Below, piece by piece: positions 1 to 9,012 of a stretch of DNA of 64,000 bases. Where the stretch lies: NCBI GenBank assembly GCA_028714035.1, contig JAQTNA010000001.1, positions 150,852 to 214,851 on the forward strand, written 5' to 3'. The first letter of the stretch is position 1; each line of letters begins with the position of its first letter. This DNA is from Rhodocyclaceae bacterium (GTDB lineage Bacteria; Pseudomonadota; Gammaproteobacteria; Burkholderiales; Rhodocyclaceae). Below the pieces are notes generated by a model. It saw only the letters and a program-made list of their open reading frames with translations, had not been told where the DNA came from and made no database searches. The translations under genes were made by a program, and so were the position numbers.

Positions 1-754
1 TGGAGAAATGGAAATCGGCGTTGTCCCAGCCGTAATGGGCGTACCCGGGCGCATAGGAAGCGTGGGTACCGTAGGCCAGATCCTTGGTGGTCTGACCGTC
101 ACCGGCGATGAAGGGATCGTGGCCGCCGGTGTGCGACAGTTCCGCCGTGAAGCCGACGTCGTAGCCGTTCCAGTTTCCTCCGTGTTGCACCCAGGCGTCC
201 TGGGAATCGAAACTGCCGACGCGTACGCCGGCCTCCGATTGGGTGATCCGGCCGGCGGTCTTGGTGACCACGTTGATCACGCCGGCAGAGGCGTCCGAGC
301 CGTAGAGGGCCGAGCCCGGGCCGCGAATGATTTCCACCCGGTCAATCATGCTCGTCGGCAGCCCCTTCCAGAATATGCCGGAGGACCACACCAGATCCCT
401 GATCGGCGTGCCATTCACCATCAACAGGGTATGGGTGCCGGCAGCGCCGCGGAAGGTGACCAGCGGCCGGAATCCGAACAGGTTGGTTCGGATGTAGATG
501 CCCGGGATGCTGCCCAGGATGTCGGTGAGGTTGGTCGCGCCGGTGGCCTTGATGTCATCCGCCGTGATGACGGACACCACGGAGGGCGCCTTGGACAGTT
601 CCCGCTCCGTGCTGGTGGAGATCTTGACCCTGGATGTCATCAGATCTTCCAGGCTCAAGGCGAGGAGCTGCTCCACGCCGACGTCGGTGTCCGCCTGCGC
701 GGGGAATGGCGTCAGGATGGCAATAAATGATATGGCAACGGCGAATTTACGCAT
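1..754 (-). CDS. TonB-dependent outer-membrane receptor, N-terminal part (runs off the left edge)
   Basis: The reading frame is open from an ATG at 754 (minus strand) to the window edge, giving about 251 codons of an expected 600-700. Residues 1-21 form a signal peptide ending in AQA. A TonB plug domain follows: after a region rich in acidic and Ser/Thr residues come KAPSVVSVITADDI, LTDILGSIPG and VEIIRGPGSALYG, then SAGVINVVTK, which is the classic end of the plug. The first beta-barrel strands follow. A GA-rich Shine-Dalgarno lies just upstream. The protein would import a siderophore, cobalamin or other large ligand through the outer membrane using TonB energy. The substrate cannot be told from this part. 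Confidence 0.9.
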   Translation of the reverse strand, partial: MRKFAVAISFIAILTPFPAQADTDVGVEQLLALSLEDLMTSRVKISTSTERELSKAPSVVSVITADDIKATGATNLTDILGSIPGIYIRTNLFGFRPLVTFRGAAGTHTLLMVNGTPIRDLVWSSGIFWKGLPTSMIDRVEIIRGPGSALYGSDASAGVINVVTKTAGRITQSEAGVRVGSFDSQDAWVQHGGNWNGYDVGFTAELSHTGGHDPFIAGDGQTTKDLAYGTHASYAPGYAHYGWDNADFHFS

Positions 755-1053
755 GGCCCCTCTCCCTGGGCTGAGGCAAGACTGCTCCTGGAACGCCGCA
801 CGCCGCCCGTCACCGTCATGAAGTGCCAAACGCGACCCGGTCGGGAAACGCGCCGCGATAATCGGCAACGGTATCGCGCAGACAGGCCAGCAACATACGC
901 ATTGCCGAATATCGGCGCGCCCGGTAAATACTTGAGATGCCATCAGCGCTAATCCGGTGGGAATCAGGCGCCGCCTGTGGCCATGGAAACGGCATTCCTC
1001 CGCGGGAATGGGCCGGCGCGTCGCGGCAGACTCATGGCGGTGCCGAGGGATCG

Positions 1054-2787
1054 TTACGCCTCGAAAACGTAGGTGCCGGGGGCGGGGCCGAGGTCCGGAT
1101 AGGTTTTCGCACTCACGCTCGGTGCGTCCACCATGGCGCCACATTGGGGCGCCAACCAGTTGGACCAGTCTTGCCACCAACTGCCCGGGTTCTTCTCCGC
1201 CCGGTTGAACCAATGCTCGAAGTGCTCGTTGCGCTCGGGTTCCGCCACCCAGAAACTGCGTTTCGGAGGATTGACCACCGGATTGACGATGCCGAGGATG
1301 TGCCCCGACGTGGACAACACGAAACGCATGTGGGCATTGACGTTGATGTACTTGCGGATGCGATAGGACTGGGTCCAGGGCACGATATGGTCATCCTCCG
1401 CGCTCACGGCATAAAGCGGCTGGGTGATGCGGTCCAGATCAATCGGCTCACCGGCGATGGTCAGGGCGTCACGCTTCATCAGGTTGTTGTGCAGATACAT
1501 CTGCCGCAGGTAGAACGAGTGCATCGCCGCCGGCATGCGCGTCGTGTCCATGTTCCAGAACAACACATCGAAAGGCGGCAGTGGCTCGCCCATCAGGTAA
1601 CTCTTCTCGAAGTAGTGCCAGACCAGGCTGTTGGAGCGCAGCAAGCGGAAACTGGAGGCCATGTCATCGCCGGCCAGATAGCCGGTCTTGGCCATCTTCT
1701 CCTCCAGGGCGGCAACGGCGGGTTCGTCTATGAAGACATCAATGTCGCCCGGCTTGGAGAAATCGGTGAGCGTGGTGAACAAGGTCCAGTGCGCCACCGG
1801 CGTCTTCCTTTCCCCGTGGTGCCGGTTGGCCCAGGCCATGTAGGTTGCCACCAACGTGCCGCCGATGCAGTAGCCGGTGAGATGCACTTGCGGTACCTTG
1901 CACAGCTTCTTGGCGGCCTCGATGGCCTGATCCACGCCATCGAGCAGATAGTCGTCAAACCGGACATCCGCCATGTCTGCGGTCGGGTTCTTCCAGCTCG
2001 TGATGAACACGCTGTAGCCCTGGTCCGTGAGGAACTTGACCAGGCTCTTCTTGGGCGTGAGATCCAGGATGTAGAACTTGTTGATCCAGGGCGTGATGAT
2101 GACGATGGGCACCTTGTGCACCCGGGCCGTGGTCGGCGTGTAGTGGATCAGTTCCAGCATCCTGTTGCGGAAGACCACCCGGCCCGGGGTGATGGCCAGA
2201 TCCACGCCGACCTTGAAGGCGTCGGCTTCCACCATGCGGATGTTTTTCGCCTTCGCGTCGCGCATGAAGTTCTTGAAACCACTGACCAGGCTCTCTCCCT
2301 TGGTCTCCACGCACTTGCGCAGGGCGACCGGATTGGTGAGGAAGAAGTTGGTCGGGGCCATGGCGTTGAGCCATTCACGCACCCAGAAAGCCGCGCGCCG
2401 GCGTTCCTTGTCGGACTGCCCCGGCGTCTCGAACAGCATGTCCTCGATGTGGTGGGTGATCGCCAGGTAGGATTCCTTGATGATGTCCCAGGTTGCCTCG
2501 TCGCTCCATACCGGATCGGCGAAGCGCGCGTCACCCTCCTGGGCCTTGATGACATCCGGGCTGGGCATGCCCGCGGCGCGGCGCATCAGGTGAGCCTGTA
2601 GCGCCAGGAGGTCTTCGGACATGGCACTGACCGCCCTGGAAAGCTCCAGCGGGTGCATCAGCCAGGCCGCCTGCGCGTTGAGCAGCGAGGTCGTGACGCC
2701 AAAGGGGTCCATGCGCTGCTGCAACGATGTCACTACGCCCTCGATGGCGCTGATGCTCGTCAAATCACCTTTTTGCTCGTTTCTCAT
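1054..2787 (-). CDS. phaC: Class I poly(3-hydroxyalkanoate) synthase PhaC
   Basis: This 577-residue protein polymerises (R)-3-hydroxyacyl-CoA into polyhydroxyalkanoate granules. The lipase-like box GYCIGG carries the catalytic Cys at residue 307. Downstream are an Asp in the SAEDDHIVPW segment and a His in SGHILGIVNP, which complete the Cys-Asp-His triad in the alpha/beta-hydrolase half. The N-terminal PhaC domain (about residues 75-245) precedes it. Length is normal for class I enzymes of 560-600 residues, which need no PhaE partner. GAGGAAA lies about 8 bases before the ATG. No phaA, phaB or phasin gene is adjacent, so the gene stands alone here. It suggests carbon storage. Confidence 0.95.
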   Translation of the reverse strand: MRNEQKGDLTSISAIEGVVTSLQQRMDPFGVTTSLLNAQAAWLMHPLELSRAVSAMSEDLLALQAHLMRRAAGMPSPDVIKAQEGDARFADPVWSDEATWDIIKESYLAITHHIEDMLFETPGQSDKERRRAAFWVREWLNAMAPTNFFLTNPVALRKCVETKGESLVSGFKNFMRDAKAKNIRMVEADAFKVGVDLAITPGRVVFRNRMLELIHYTPTTARVHKVPIVIITPWINKFYILDLTPKKSLVKFLTDQGYSVFITSWKNPTADMADVRFDDYLLDGVDQAIEAAKKLCKVPQVHLTGYCIGGTLVATYMAWANRHHGERKTPVAHWTLFTTLTDFSKPGDIDVFIDEPAVAALEEKMAKTGYLAGDDMASSFRLLRSNSLVWHYFEKSYLMGEPLPPFDVLFWNMDTTRMPAAMHSFYLRQMYLHNNLMKRDALTIAGEPIDLDRITQPLYAVSAEDDHIVPWTQSYRIRKYINVNAHMRFVLSTSGHILGIVNPVVNPPKRSFWVAEPERNEHFEHWFNRAEKNPGSWWQDWSNWLAPQCGAMVDAPSVSAKTYPDLGPAPGTYVFEA

Positions 2788-2890
2788 GACCCACGTTTCC
2801 TCGGGTGAAATGGCAACCGGGGAATGCTAACATCGTCAGACAAGCGGATGTTGTGCTGCATCAATGCATTGGCCTGCGGATGCTTGCACG

Positions 2891-4117
2891 TCAGGAAACG
2901 GCTGGTCTTGAATGCAGATCGTGCAACGCGATGCGGGAGGCGAACCCGATCGCCAGCAGATTTGCCGCCATGGCGACATAGCCCACGGTAGCGTAGCCCG
3001 CGATCTTTTCCGCTCCGTCCAGGCTGATGATGAATCCCGCCAGGGTCGTCGCCAGGCCCATGGCAAGCGACTGCACCGTTCCGTTGAGGGACATGAAGGT
3101 GCCGCGAAGCTTGGGCTGCGCCGCGGAGGAAATGATGGCCATGGCCGGAATCATGCGCCCCGATACCAGGACGAAGAAGCTCGTGGTGCACAGAAGCCAA
3201 CTCCACAGGGGTACGACGCCGATATGGGTCACCACCGCCAGGGGCACCATGGCGGCAAGCGCCACGAGTCGGTAAACCTCGACCTTGCCGCGTTTGTCTG
3301 CCCAATGTCCTATGAATCGGGCGGTAATCAGCGTCGCGGCGCCGCCCGCGAGGTAGACGAAGGGGATGTCGTGCGGGGAGATGGCGACGTTGTTCACGGC
3401 ATACACGGTGATGTAGGGGATCACGGTGAAACCGGAGAAGATGATCAGTGCGGAGTACAGCAAAGCCCGGAGGTGGTTCATGTCGCCGAGCACCGCGAAG
3501 GTCGCGGAAAGCAGGTGGGAACGCTTTTCGGCGCTCAGGTGATGCCGCAGTTCCGGCAGGATGCGGATGCCGACGAGGATGAACATGAGGCTCAGGGTGG
3601 CGATCAGAAAGAAGGGCGCCCGCCAGCTGAAACGATTGGCCAGCCACAGCGACAAGGGAACTCCCGCCACCGTCGACATGGAGAACGCGGTTGAGACGAG
3701 GCCGCTGGCCCTGGCGCGCCGGGCGTAGGGGATGACATCGCCGATCATGGTCTGAACCAGGGCGCCCATCACGCCACCGAATACCCCGGCGAGGCCGCGT
3801 GCGACCATCAGGGTCGCATAGCCGGGAGCCAGACCGCAGGCCAGGGTGGACAGTGCGAAGAGGGAAAAACTGAACAGCAAGAGCCGCTTACGCTCGAACA
3901 GGTCCACGAAGGTGGCGGCCAGCACGCCGGAAATCGCCGCGCTGAAGCTGTATGAAGCCACCAGCAGGCCGAACTCGTGCGTCCCGATGCCGAAGGCGCG
4001 CATCAAAACCGGACCGAGCGGCATCACGATCATGAAGTCGAGGATGTGACTGAACTGGATGCCCGCCAGCGTGAGCAGGAACAAGCGTTCGGCGCGTGGA
4101 GAAAGCGAGGATGGCAT
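2891..4117 (-). CDS. Major facilitator superfamily permease
   Basis: A polytopic membrane protein of 408 residues if it starts at the ATG at 4117. An upstream in-frame ATG at 4189 would add a Pro/Arg-rich stretch that does not look like membrane protein, so 4117 is preferred. About 12 hydrophobic segments are visible in two blocks of six. Between helices 2 and 3 sits an MFS signature-like loop (FVDLFERKRLLL), with a related loop (HWADKRGK) in the second half. It resembles the AraJ/YdhP drug and sugar-efflux branch. The substrate is unknown and the neighbours give no clue. Confidence 0.85.
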   Translation of the reverse strand: MPSSLSPRAERLFLLTLAGIQFSHILDFMIVMPLGPVLMRAFGIGTHEFGLLVASYSFSAAISGVLAATFVDLFERKRLLLFSFSLFALSTLACGLAPGYATLMVARGLAGVFGGVMGALVQTMIGDVIPYARRARASGLVSTAFSMSTVAGVPLSLWLANRFSWRAPFFLIATLSLMFILVGIRILPELRHHLSAEKRSHLLSATFAVLGDMNHLRALLYSALIIFSGFTVIPYITVYAVNNVAISPHDIPFVYLAGGAATLITARFIGHWADKRGKVEVYRLVALAAMVPLAVVTHIGVVPLWSWLLCTTSFFVLVSGRMIPAMAIISSAAQPKLRGTFMSLNGTVQSLAMGLATTLAGFIISLDGAEKIAGYATVGYVAMAANLLAIGFASRIALHDLHSRPAVS

Positions 4118-4213
4118 CGGGGGATGTCTGGCCGGGTCTATGGGGCGGCGAGGCTGCGTGCGTAGCGCGTGTCCGCCACGCTGTCGCATCTCAAGCGGCG
4201 TCTTGCCGCAAGC

Positions 4214-4693
4214 CTACTGGCCCGGAGAGGCACTGCGAGGGTAGCCGGCTTCGTCCAGGAGCTTCTCCCAACTTCCCTTCTCGAACCCCTTGATCTTCTG
4301 GCTGCCCACGGTGAGGGCGGGCACGAACAGGGGGCCGTCGCCCACGTTCTGACGGTAGGCCGCGGCATCTTCGGGCGTGAGCAGCCCCTTCTCCGCGAAG
4401 CTGATACCGCGCTGTTTCAGGCAGGCGCGGGCCTCGTCGCAGCCCTTGCCGCAATCCTGGCCGGTGTACAGCGTGACCGGAAAATCCTTCATGGCCTGGC
4501 GCGCGCCGTAGGAGAGCTTTTCCGACGAGAACACGTTGTTGCCCAACTTCTTCTGCTGAACGTCCCGGGCGTTCGCCGGGGGCGGTTGATCGGAATAGGT
4601 CACCCGGCCGTTGGCGTCCACCCAGCGGTAAAGCTCGGCGGATGCCGTGAGCGGCAGGGCAAGCAACAATAAGCAGAGGGTAGGGAAACGCAT
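4214..4693 (-). CDS. Exported DUF4124 protein with C-terminal glutaredoxin-like domain
   Basis: A 159-residue protein. Residues 1-19 are a signal peptide (hydrophobic core, ASA cleavage). Next is a DUF4124 segment with the hallmark LYRWVDANGRVTYSDQPPP. The C-terminal half is glutaredoxin-like and begins with a beta strand (VTLYTG). Its redox motif is CGKGC, not the usual CPYC, so the two cysteines are four residues apart. A third Cys follows in RACLKQ. The protein is probably periplasmic. A thiol-disulfide or thiol-binding role is inferred from the fold only. The altered active-site spacing makes ordinary glutaredoxin chemistry uncertain. Confidence 0.85.
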   Translation of the reverse strand: MRFPTLCLLLLALPLTASAELYRWVDANGRVTYSDQPPPANARDVQQKKLGNNVFSSEKLSYGARQAMKDFPVTLYTGQDCGKGCDEARACLKQRGISFAEKGLLTPEDAAAYRQNVGDGPLFVPALTVGSQKIKGFEKGSWEKLLDEAGYPRSASPGQ

Positions 4694-4779
4694 GGTGGTG
4701 CGAGGCTCCGGTTACCGTGAGTATTCATCGGCGTGCGGCGCATGGCGCGCACGTCCGATGGAATGAAAGCCCGTGGCAA

Positions 4780-6837
4780 TTATGCCCCAACCATCCCATT
4801 GTGTCGCAACAGGGCGTCTACGCTGGGCTCTCGGCCGCGGAAGGCCTTGAAGGAATCCAGTGCGGGGCGGCTGCCGCCCACCGCCAGGATTTCCTGCCAG
4901 AAGCTGCGTCCCGTTTCCGCATCCAGCACGCTGCCGTTGGTGAGGGAAGCCTCTTCGAACCGGCTGTAGGCGTCCGCCGAGAGCACTTCCGCCCACTTGT
5001 AGCTGAAGTAGCCGGCCGAGTAGCCTCCGGCGAAGATGTGGGAGAAGCTCTGGGGGAAGCGGCCCCAGGCCGGCGGACGCAGCACCGCCACCTCGTCCCG
5101 CACCTCCTCCAGCAGATCCAGGACGGTCTTTTGGCCGTTCGCATCGTACTGCCAGTGCAGCAGGAGATCGAACAGGCTGAATTCGATCTGGCGCAGCATC
5201 ATGAGGCCGCTCTGGAAGTTCTTGGCCGAGAGCATCTTGCCGAACAGTTCCCTGGGCAGGGGCGCCCCCGTGTCCACGTGGCCGGTCATGTCCTTGACCA
5301 CATCCCATTCCCAGCAGAAGTTTTCCAGAAACTGGGAAGGTAGTTCCACCGCGTCCCATTCCACGCCGTGGATACCCGAGACGCCCAGTTCGTCCACCTC
5401 GGTCAGGAGGTGATGCAGGCCGTGCCCGCATTCGTGGAACAGGGTGATCACGTCATCGTGGCTGAAGGTGGCCGGTTTGTCTCCCACGGGAGCCGGGAAG
5501 TTGCAGTTCAGGTAGGCCACCGGGGTCTGTATGCCGCCGGGCAGCGTGCGCCGGGCCATGGCTTCATCCATCCAGGCGCCGCCGCGCTTGGTTTCCCTGG
5601 CGTAGAGGTCCAGGTAGAACTGGCCCACCAGGCTGCCGTCCTGCTTCACGACCTTGAAGAAGCGCACGTCCGGGTGCCAGACCGGGGCCATATCCGGTGC
5701 GATCCGGACGGAAAACAGGCTCTCGATCACCCGGAACAGGCCGGCCAGCACCTTGGGTTCCGGCAGGTATTCCTTCACCTCCTGCTCGGAGAAGGCATAG
5801 CGGCTCTGGCGCAACTTCTCCGAAGCCCAGGGGGTGTCCCAGGATTCCAGTTTCTCCAGGCCCAACTCGGCGGCCGCGAAGGCGCGCAGTTCCGCCAGAT
5901 CCTTTTCCGCAAACGGCCGGGCCTTCGCCCCCAGTTCCTTCAGGAACCCGGCCACCTGTTCCGGCGTGTCGGCCATCTTGGGTACCAGGGATACCTCGGC
6001 GTAGCAGCCGTAACCCAGGAGCCGGGCCTCCTCGGACTTGAGCTTCAGAATCTCCACCATGAGGGGCGAGTTGTCCCACTCCAGGCGACCGTTCGTGCCC
6101 AGGATTTCTGAAGCGCGGGTGGCGTAGGCCCGGTACAAGGTTTCCCGGAAGTCCCGGTCCTCGGCGTACTGCATCACCGGCAGGTAGGAAGGCGCGTGCA
6201 AGGTGAATTTCCAGCCTTCCCTGCCATCCTTCTTCGCCTTCTCCGCCGCGGCCTCCTTCACGTCCTCCGGCAGGCCTGCGAGTTGTGCCTCGTCCGTGAC
6301 CAGGTGGGAGAAGGCGTTGGTGGCGTCCAGCAGGTTCTCCGAGAACTTGGCGGACAGGGCGGCCAGGCGCTCCTGGATTTCCTGGAAGCGGGGTTTCTGT
6401 TCCTCGGGCAGTTCGGCTCCGGAAAGCTTGAAGTCCCGCACCTCGTGGTCCAGGATGGCCCGGCGCGCCTGGGACAGCGTCGGGTACTCCGGGCCGGACT
6501 GGATGGCCTTGGACTTCCTGAACAGATCCAGGTTCTGACCCAGCTCGGAATAGAAACGGGTGACTTCCGGCAGATTCTGGTTGTAGGCCTCGCGCCATTC
6601 CGGCACATCGTTGACCGAATGCAGGTGGCCCACGATGCCCCAGGCTCGGGACAGAAACTCGATCTCATCGTTGAGGGGGGCGGAAAAGTTGTCCCAGGAG
6701 GGGGCGGCCGTGTCGGCGGCGAGCCGTTCCACGGTGGTCCGGCAACGGCTGAGCAGTTCCGTGATGGCAGGCGTGACATGCTCCGGCCGCACCGCGTCAA
6801 AGCGCGGCAGGCCGGAGAAATCGAGCAGGGGGTTCAT
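4780..6837 (-). CDS. prlC: Oligopeptidase A (M3 family zinc metallopeptidase)
   Basis: A 685-residue cytoplasmic peptidase that degrades short peptides, including cleaved signal peptides. The zinc motif HECGH is at about residue 468 within LFHECGHGLHHLL. The third ligand is a Glu about 25 residues further on, in the GVEWDAVELPSQFLENF segment. Both are typical of M3 peptidases. Length matches E. coli PrlC (about 680 residues). The start agrees with the conserved N-terminus (NPLLDFSGLPRFDAV). It shows no functional link with its neighbours and looks like ordinary housekeeping content between the permease block and the sulfur region. Confidence 0.96.
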   Translation of the reverse strand: MNPLLDFSGLPRFDAVRPEHVTPAITELLSRCRTTVERLAADTAAPSWDNFSAPLNDEIEFLSRAWGIVGHLHSVNDVPEWREAYNQNLPEVTRFYSELGQNLDLFRKSKAIQSGPEYPTLSQARRAILDHEVRDFKLSGAELPEEQKPRFQEIQERLAALSAKFSENLLDATNAFSHLVTDEAQLAGLPEDVKEAAAEKAKKDGREGWKFTLHAPSYLPVMQYAEDRDFRETLYRAYATRASEILGTNGRLEWDNSPLMVEILKLKSEEARLLGYGCYAEVSLVPKMADTPEQVAGFLKELGAKARPFAEKDLAELRAFAAAELGLEKLESWDTPWASEKLRQSRYAFSEQEVKEYLPEPKVLAGLFRVIESLFSVRIAPDMAPVWHPDVRFFKVVKQDGSLVGQFYLDLYARETKRGGAWMDEAMARRTLPGGIQTPVAYLNCNFPAPVGDKPATFSHDDVITLFHECGHGLHHLLTEVDELGVSGIHGVEWDAVELPSQFLENFCWEWDVVKDMTGHVDTGAPLPRELFGKMLSAKNFQSGLMMLRQIEFSLFDLLLHWQYDANGQKTVLDLLEEVRDEVAVLRPPAWGRFPQSFSHIFAGGYSAGYFSYKWAEVLSADAYSRFEEASLTNGSVLDAETGRSFWQEILAVGGSRPALDSFKAFRGREPSVDALLRHNGMVGA

Positions 6838-6935
6838 GGGGGAGTCCTCGAACGGGGTGGAATTTCGGGCGTTCGAGCGTAAGTGAGACCGACACGCTCG
6901 TTTTCAAGGGGCGTGTCGGGTGGTCCGTGCAGGAA

Positions 6936-7826
6936 CTACTTGCGGGTATCCAGCCAGTCCAGGTAGCGCGCCCGGTAGAGCAGGCGTGGGTGGGCCGGGT
7001 CGTCGCTGAAGCCGGAGCGGTCGTGCAGGACGTTGTTGCAGATGAGGCCCATGCCGGGGGCGAGGCGGCCGCGGAAGATGAAGGGCGAGTCGGAGGCCAA
7101 GAGGCGCTCCAGCGCGGCGACCGCGGCCCGGGTGGCGTCGTCCGCCTTCCATTCGATGCTGCGGGTCCGGGCCGTGTAGCGCATGTGCAGGGCGCCGGTG
7201 GCCGGATCCACGAGGAAGACCGGGCCGGTCTCGGTGGGGCGGGCCACGCCGTTTTCGTCGTCCCGCGCCGGAATGCTCATGGCGTCCGGCGCCATGAGGG
7301 CGCGAATGAACTCCGGATTCTCGTCCCGGAGCAGCAGATAGGCCATCTCGTGGTCCATCAGGGCGTTGTCGCCCCCCTGGGCGGCGGGCCTGACGCAATG
7401 GAGCACCATGGCCCAGATGCGCCGGGCAGGCGGGTTGTAGTAGCCGTCCGTATGCCAGCGTATGGCGCGGTTGGTGTAGGGGATGAAGTCCTTGCGGGTC
7501 TCGGCGCTCTCCGCCACTTCCAGGCTGCTGATGCCGTCCTCGTCCGCCAGCCAGTTGCCGTCCAGGTGTACGAGGCCGAACTGCTTGCCCATGAGCCGGG
7601 GAATGTCCTTGTCCTCTTCCCTGTATTTGCCGACGTAGATGGCCATGTTGGCCGTCCGGCAGCGAGCCATGATCGCCTGGTGTTCCCCGGAGGTCAGCTG
7701 GCGTGGATCGCCCACCTCCACCAACAGATCGGACAGGCTGCGGGGGTGGGCTTCCAGCTTGGCCTCGCGCCAGATGCGGTAGGCCTCGCCGTTGGCAAGA
7801 TCGAAGGGGGTTGGGACGACAGGCAT
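6936..7826 (-). CDS. TauD/TfdA-family Fe(II)/2-oxoglutarate dioxygenase
   Basis: A 296-residue protein with the TauD/TfdA double-stranded beta-helix signature. The iron-binding HxD is in WHTDGYYN at about residue 124. The distal His lies in CNNVLHDRSGF and the 2-oxoglutarate-binding Arg in RLLYRARYLDW. The family hydroxylates sulfonates, sulfate esters or betaines, and TauD itself releases sulfite from taurine. The gene is the last of a minus-strand series (10363 down to 6936) that includes sulfur-carrier proteins. A role in releasing sulfite from an organosulfur compound would fit this, but the substrate is not known. No taurine transporter genes lie nearby. Confidence 0.88.
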   Translation of the reverse strand: MPVVPTPFDLANGEAYRIWREAKLEAHPRSLSDLLVEVGDPRQLTSGEHQAIMARCRTANMAIYVGKYREEDKDIPRLMGKQFGLVHLDGNWLADEDGISSLEVAESAETRKDFIPYTNRAIRWHTDGYYNPPARRIWAMVLHCVRPAAQGGDNALMDHEMAYLLLRDENPEFIRALMAPDAMSIPARDDENGVARPTETGPVFLVDPATGALHMRYTARTRSIEWKADDATRAAVAALERLLASDSPFIFRGRLAPGMGLICNNVLHDRSGFSDDPAHPRLLYRARYLDWLDTRK

Positions 7827-7895
7827 GGGCGCGGCTTTCTGTGTTTTTCGAATCGGCAGTCTGCCCGGAAAGGCCGGGCAGAACCTTTACCCAGA

Positions 7896-8504
7896 TCAAT
7901 CCCCGGAGGTTCCGCCGGCGCGCCGCGCTGGCCGGGGCTCCTCGCCCAGGAGGCCGAGGACGCCGCGGCGCATGGTGGCGGCAGCGTCCGGCGCCTCGAT
8001 TTCCATCACCTGGTCATGGACCCAGGTCTTGTCCCGGTCGTCCAGGATCGCCACCAGGTTATAGGCCAGGTGGCGCAGGAAGCCGTAGTCCGGGCCGTCG
8101 TCACCGTAGCCGTGGCTGGCGTATTCCGCGCCCCGCTGGTTGAGCAGGCCGATGAACCGGCCCTTGAAACTGCCCACCTCGGCGCCGCCCTCGCGACCCA
8201 CCAGATCGTCCCGGTTCTCCTCCAGGATGTCCCCCAGGCGGTTGGCCATGGCGGTGGTGAACTCGATCCGGTCATCTTCCTCCATGCGCTCATAGGCGAT
8301 GCGGTCGGCGATCTGCACCAGGAAGATCAGCCATTCGGCAAGGAAGGAGAAGTACTGCGATCCCGGGGCGATGTCGAAATCGGCCTTGCGCATGTTCTTG
8401 AGCGCGTTCTGGGCGATGCGAAAGGCGATGAACGCCCCGCCGCCCGCGATGTCCTTCGGGCCACGCGGCGAATTGTCACGGAACCAGCGGTTCTTGATGC
8501 GCAT
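7896..8504 (-). CDS. Unrecognised 202-aa soluble protein of the sulfur-accessory operon
   Basis: I do not recognise a family. The 202-residue product has no signal peptide or clear membrane segment. Its middle is mostly helical (about residues 25-110, with FLAEWLIFLVQIADRIAYERM). A Gly/Asp-rich part follows (EYASHGYGDDGPDYGFLRHL). It has no cysteine and many acidic residues. The gene lies 4 bp downstream of the tandem TusA gene, so the two are almost certainly co-transcribed and perhaps translationally coupled. That places it with sulfur trafficking. Its size and coding quality indicate a real gene. The C-terminus is Arg/Pro/Gly-rich and probably disordered. Confidence 0.8.
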   Translation of the reverse strand: MRIKNRWFRDNSPRGPKDIAGGGAFIAFRIAQNALKNMRKADFDIAPGSQYFSFLAEWLIFLVQIADRIAYERMEEDDRIEFTTAMANRLGDILEENRDDLVGREGGAEVGSFKGRFIGLLNQRGAEYASHGYGDDGPDYGFLRHLAYNLVAILDDRDKTWVHDQVMEIEAPDAAATMRRGVLGLLGEEPRPARRAGGTSGD

Positions 8505-8508
8505 GGAG

Positions 8509-8997
8509 TCAGGAACGGGCCATGTAGAAGGCGAAATCGCCGCCGCCCAGTTCCACCGTGGCCAGCAACTTGATGCCGGTGCTGTGCGCCCAGCTCACGA
8601 GGTCGTCCTTGACGCCGGGGCAGTTGCTGATCAGTTCCAGGACTTCGCCGGCGGCCATGGCAGCCAACATCTTCCGGCCTTCCACGATGGGGCCGGGGCA
8701 GGTGGTGCCGCGCATGTCGAGTACCGCATTGGCCTTGGGCAGGGCGGCCTTGCCCTTCTTGATATAAAAGCCGTGGCTGCCATCCGGGTTCTTGACCGTC
8801 GCCAGGACCTGGTTGCCGGTCTGTTTAGCCCAGGCGAACAGGTCGTCCTGGGTTCCCGGGCAGTCGGAAACGAGAAGCAGGGTCTGGCCTTCGGCCAGAT
8901 CATCGAAAAGGCGCTTGGCGCCAACCAGCGGCGCGGGGCAGCTGAGTCCCTTGAGATCCAGGACGATGTCTGCCTTGTTGGGGGTATCTGTGCTCAT
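8509..8997 (-). CDS. Tandem TusA-domain sulfur carrier protein
   Basis: A 162-residue protein made of two TusA/SirA-like domains. The first has LSCPAPLVGAKR near residue 20 and the second TTCPGPIVEGRKM near residue 98. Each begins with the CPxP motif whose Cys carries persulfide sulfur in TusA. The second half of each domain repeats too (SDCPGTQDDLFAWA and SNCPGVKDDLVSWA), so this is an internal duplication. The start at 8997 is chosen for AAGGAAAA just upstream. A longer ORF upstream is repeat sequence. In sulfur oxidisers TusA hands sulfur to DsrEFH and DsrC. The position next to a DsrC paralogue and facing the dsr cluster supports such a role. Confidence 0.9.
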   Translation of the reverse strand: MSTDTPNKADIVLDLKGLSCPAPLVGAKRLFDDLAEGQTLLLVSDCPGTQDDLFAWAKQTGNQVLATVKNPDGSHGFYIKKGKAALPKANAVLDMRGTTCPGPIVEGRKMLAAMAAGEVLELISNCPGVKDDLVSWAHSTGIKLLATVELGGGDFAFYMARS

Positions 8998-9012
8998 GTT
9001 GTTTTCCTTGTT

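Noticed and set aside
8..730. 240-codon plus-strand frame at the left edge
   Set aside because: The minus strand encodes a clear TonB plug with a signal peptide, so the plus frame is a shadow.
937..2601. Long plus-strand open frame of 554 codons
   Set aside because: It is antisense to phaC, whose minus-strand frame carries the catalytic motifs. The plus-strand translation is His/Arg-rich with no family features, as expected of a shadow frame in GC-rich DNA.
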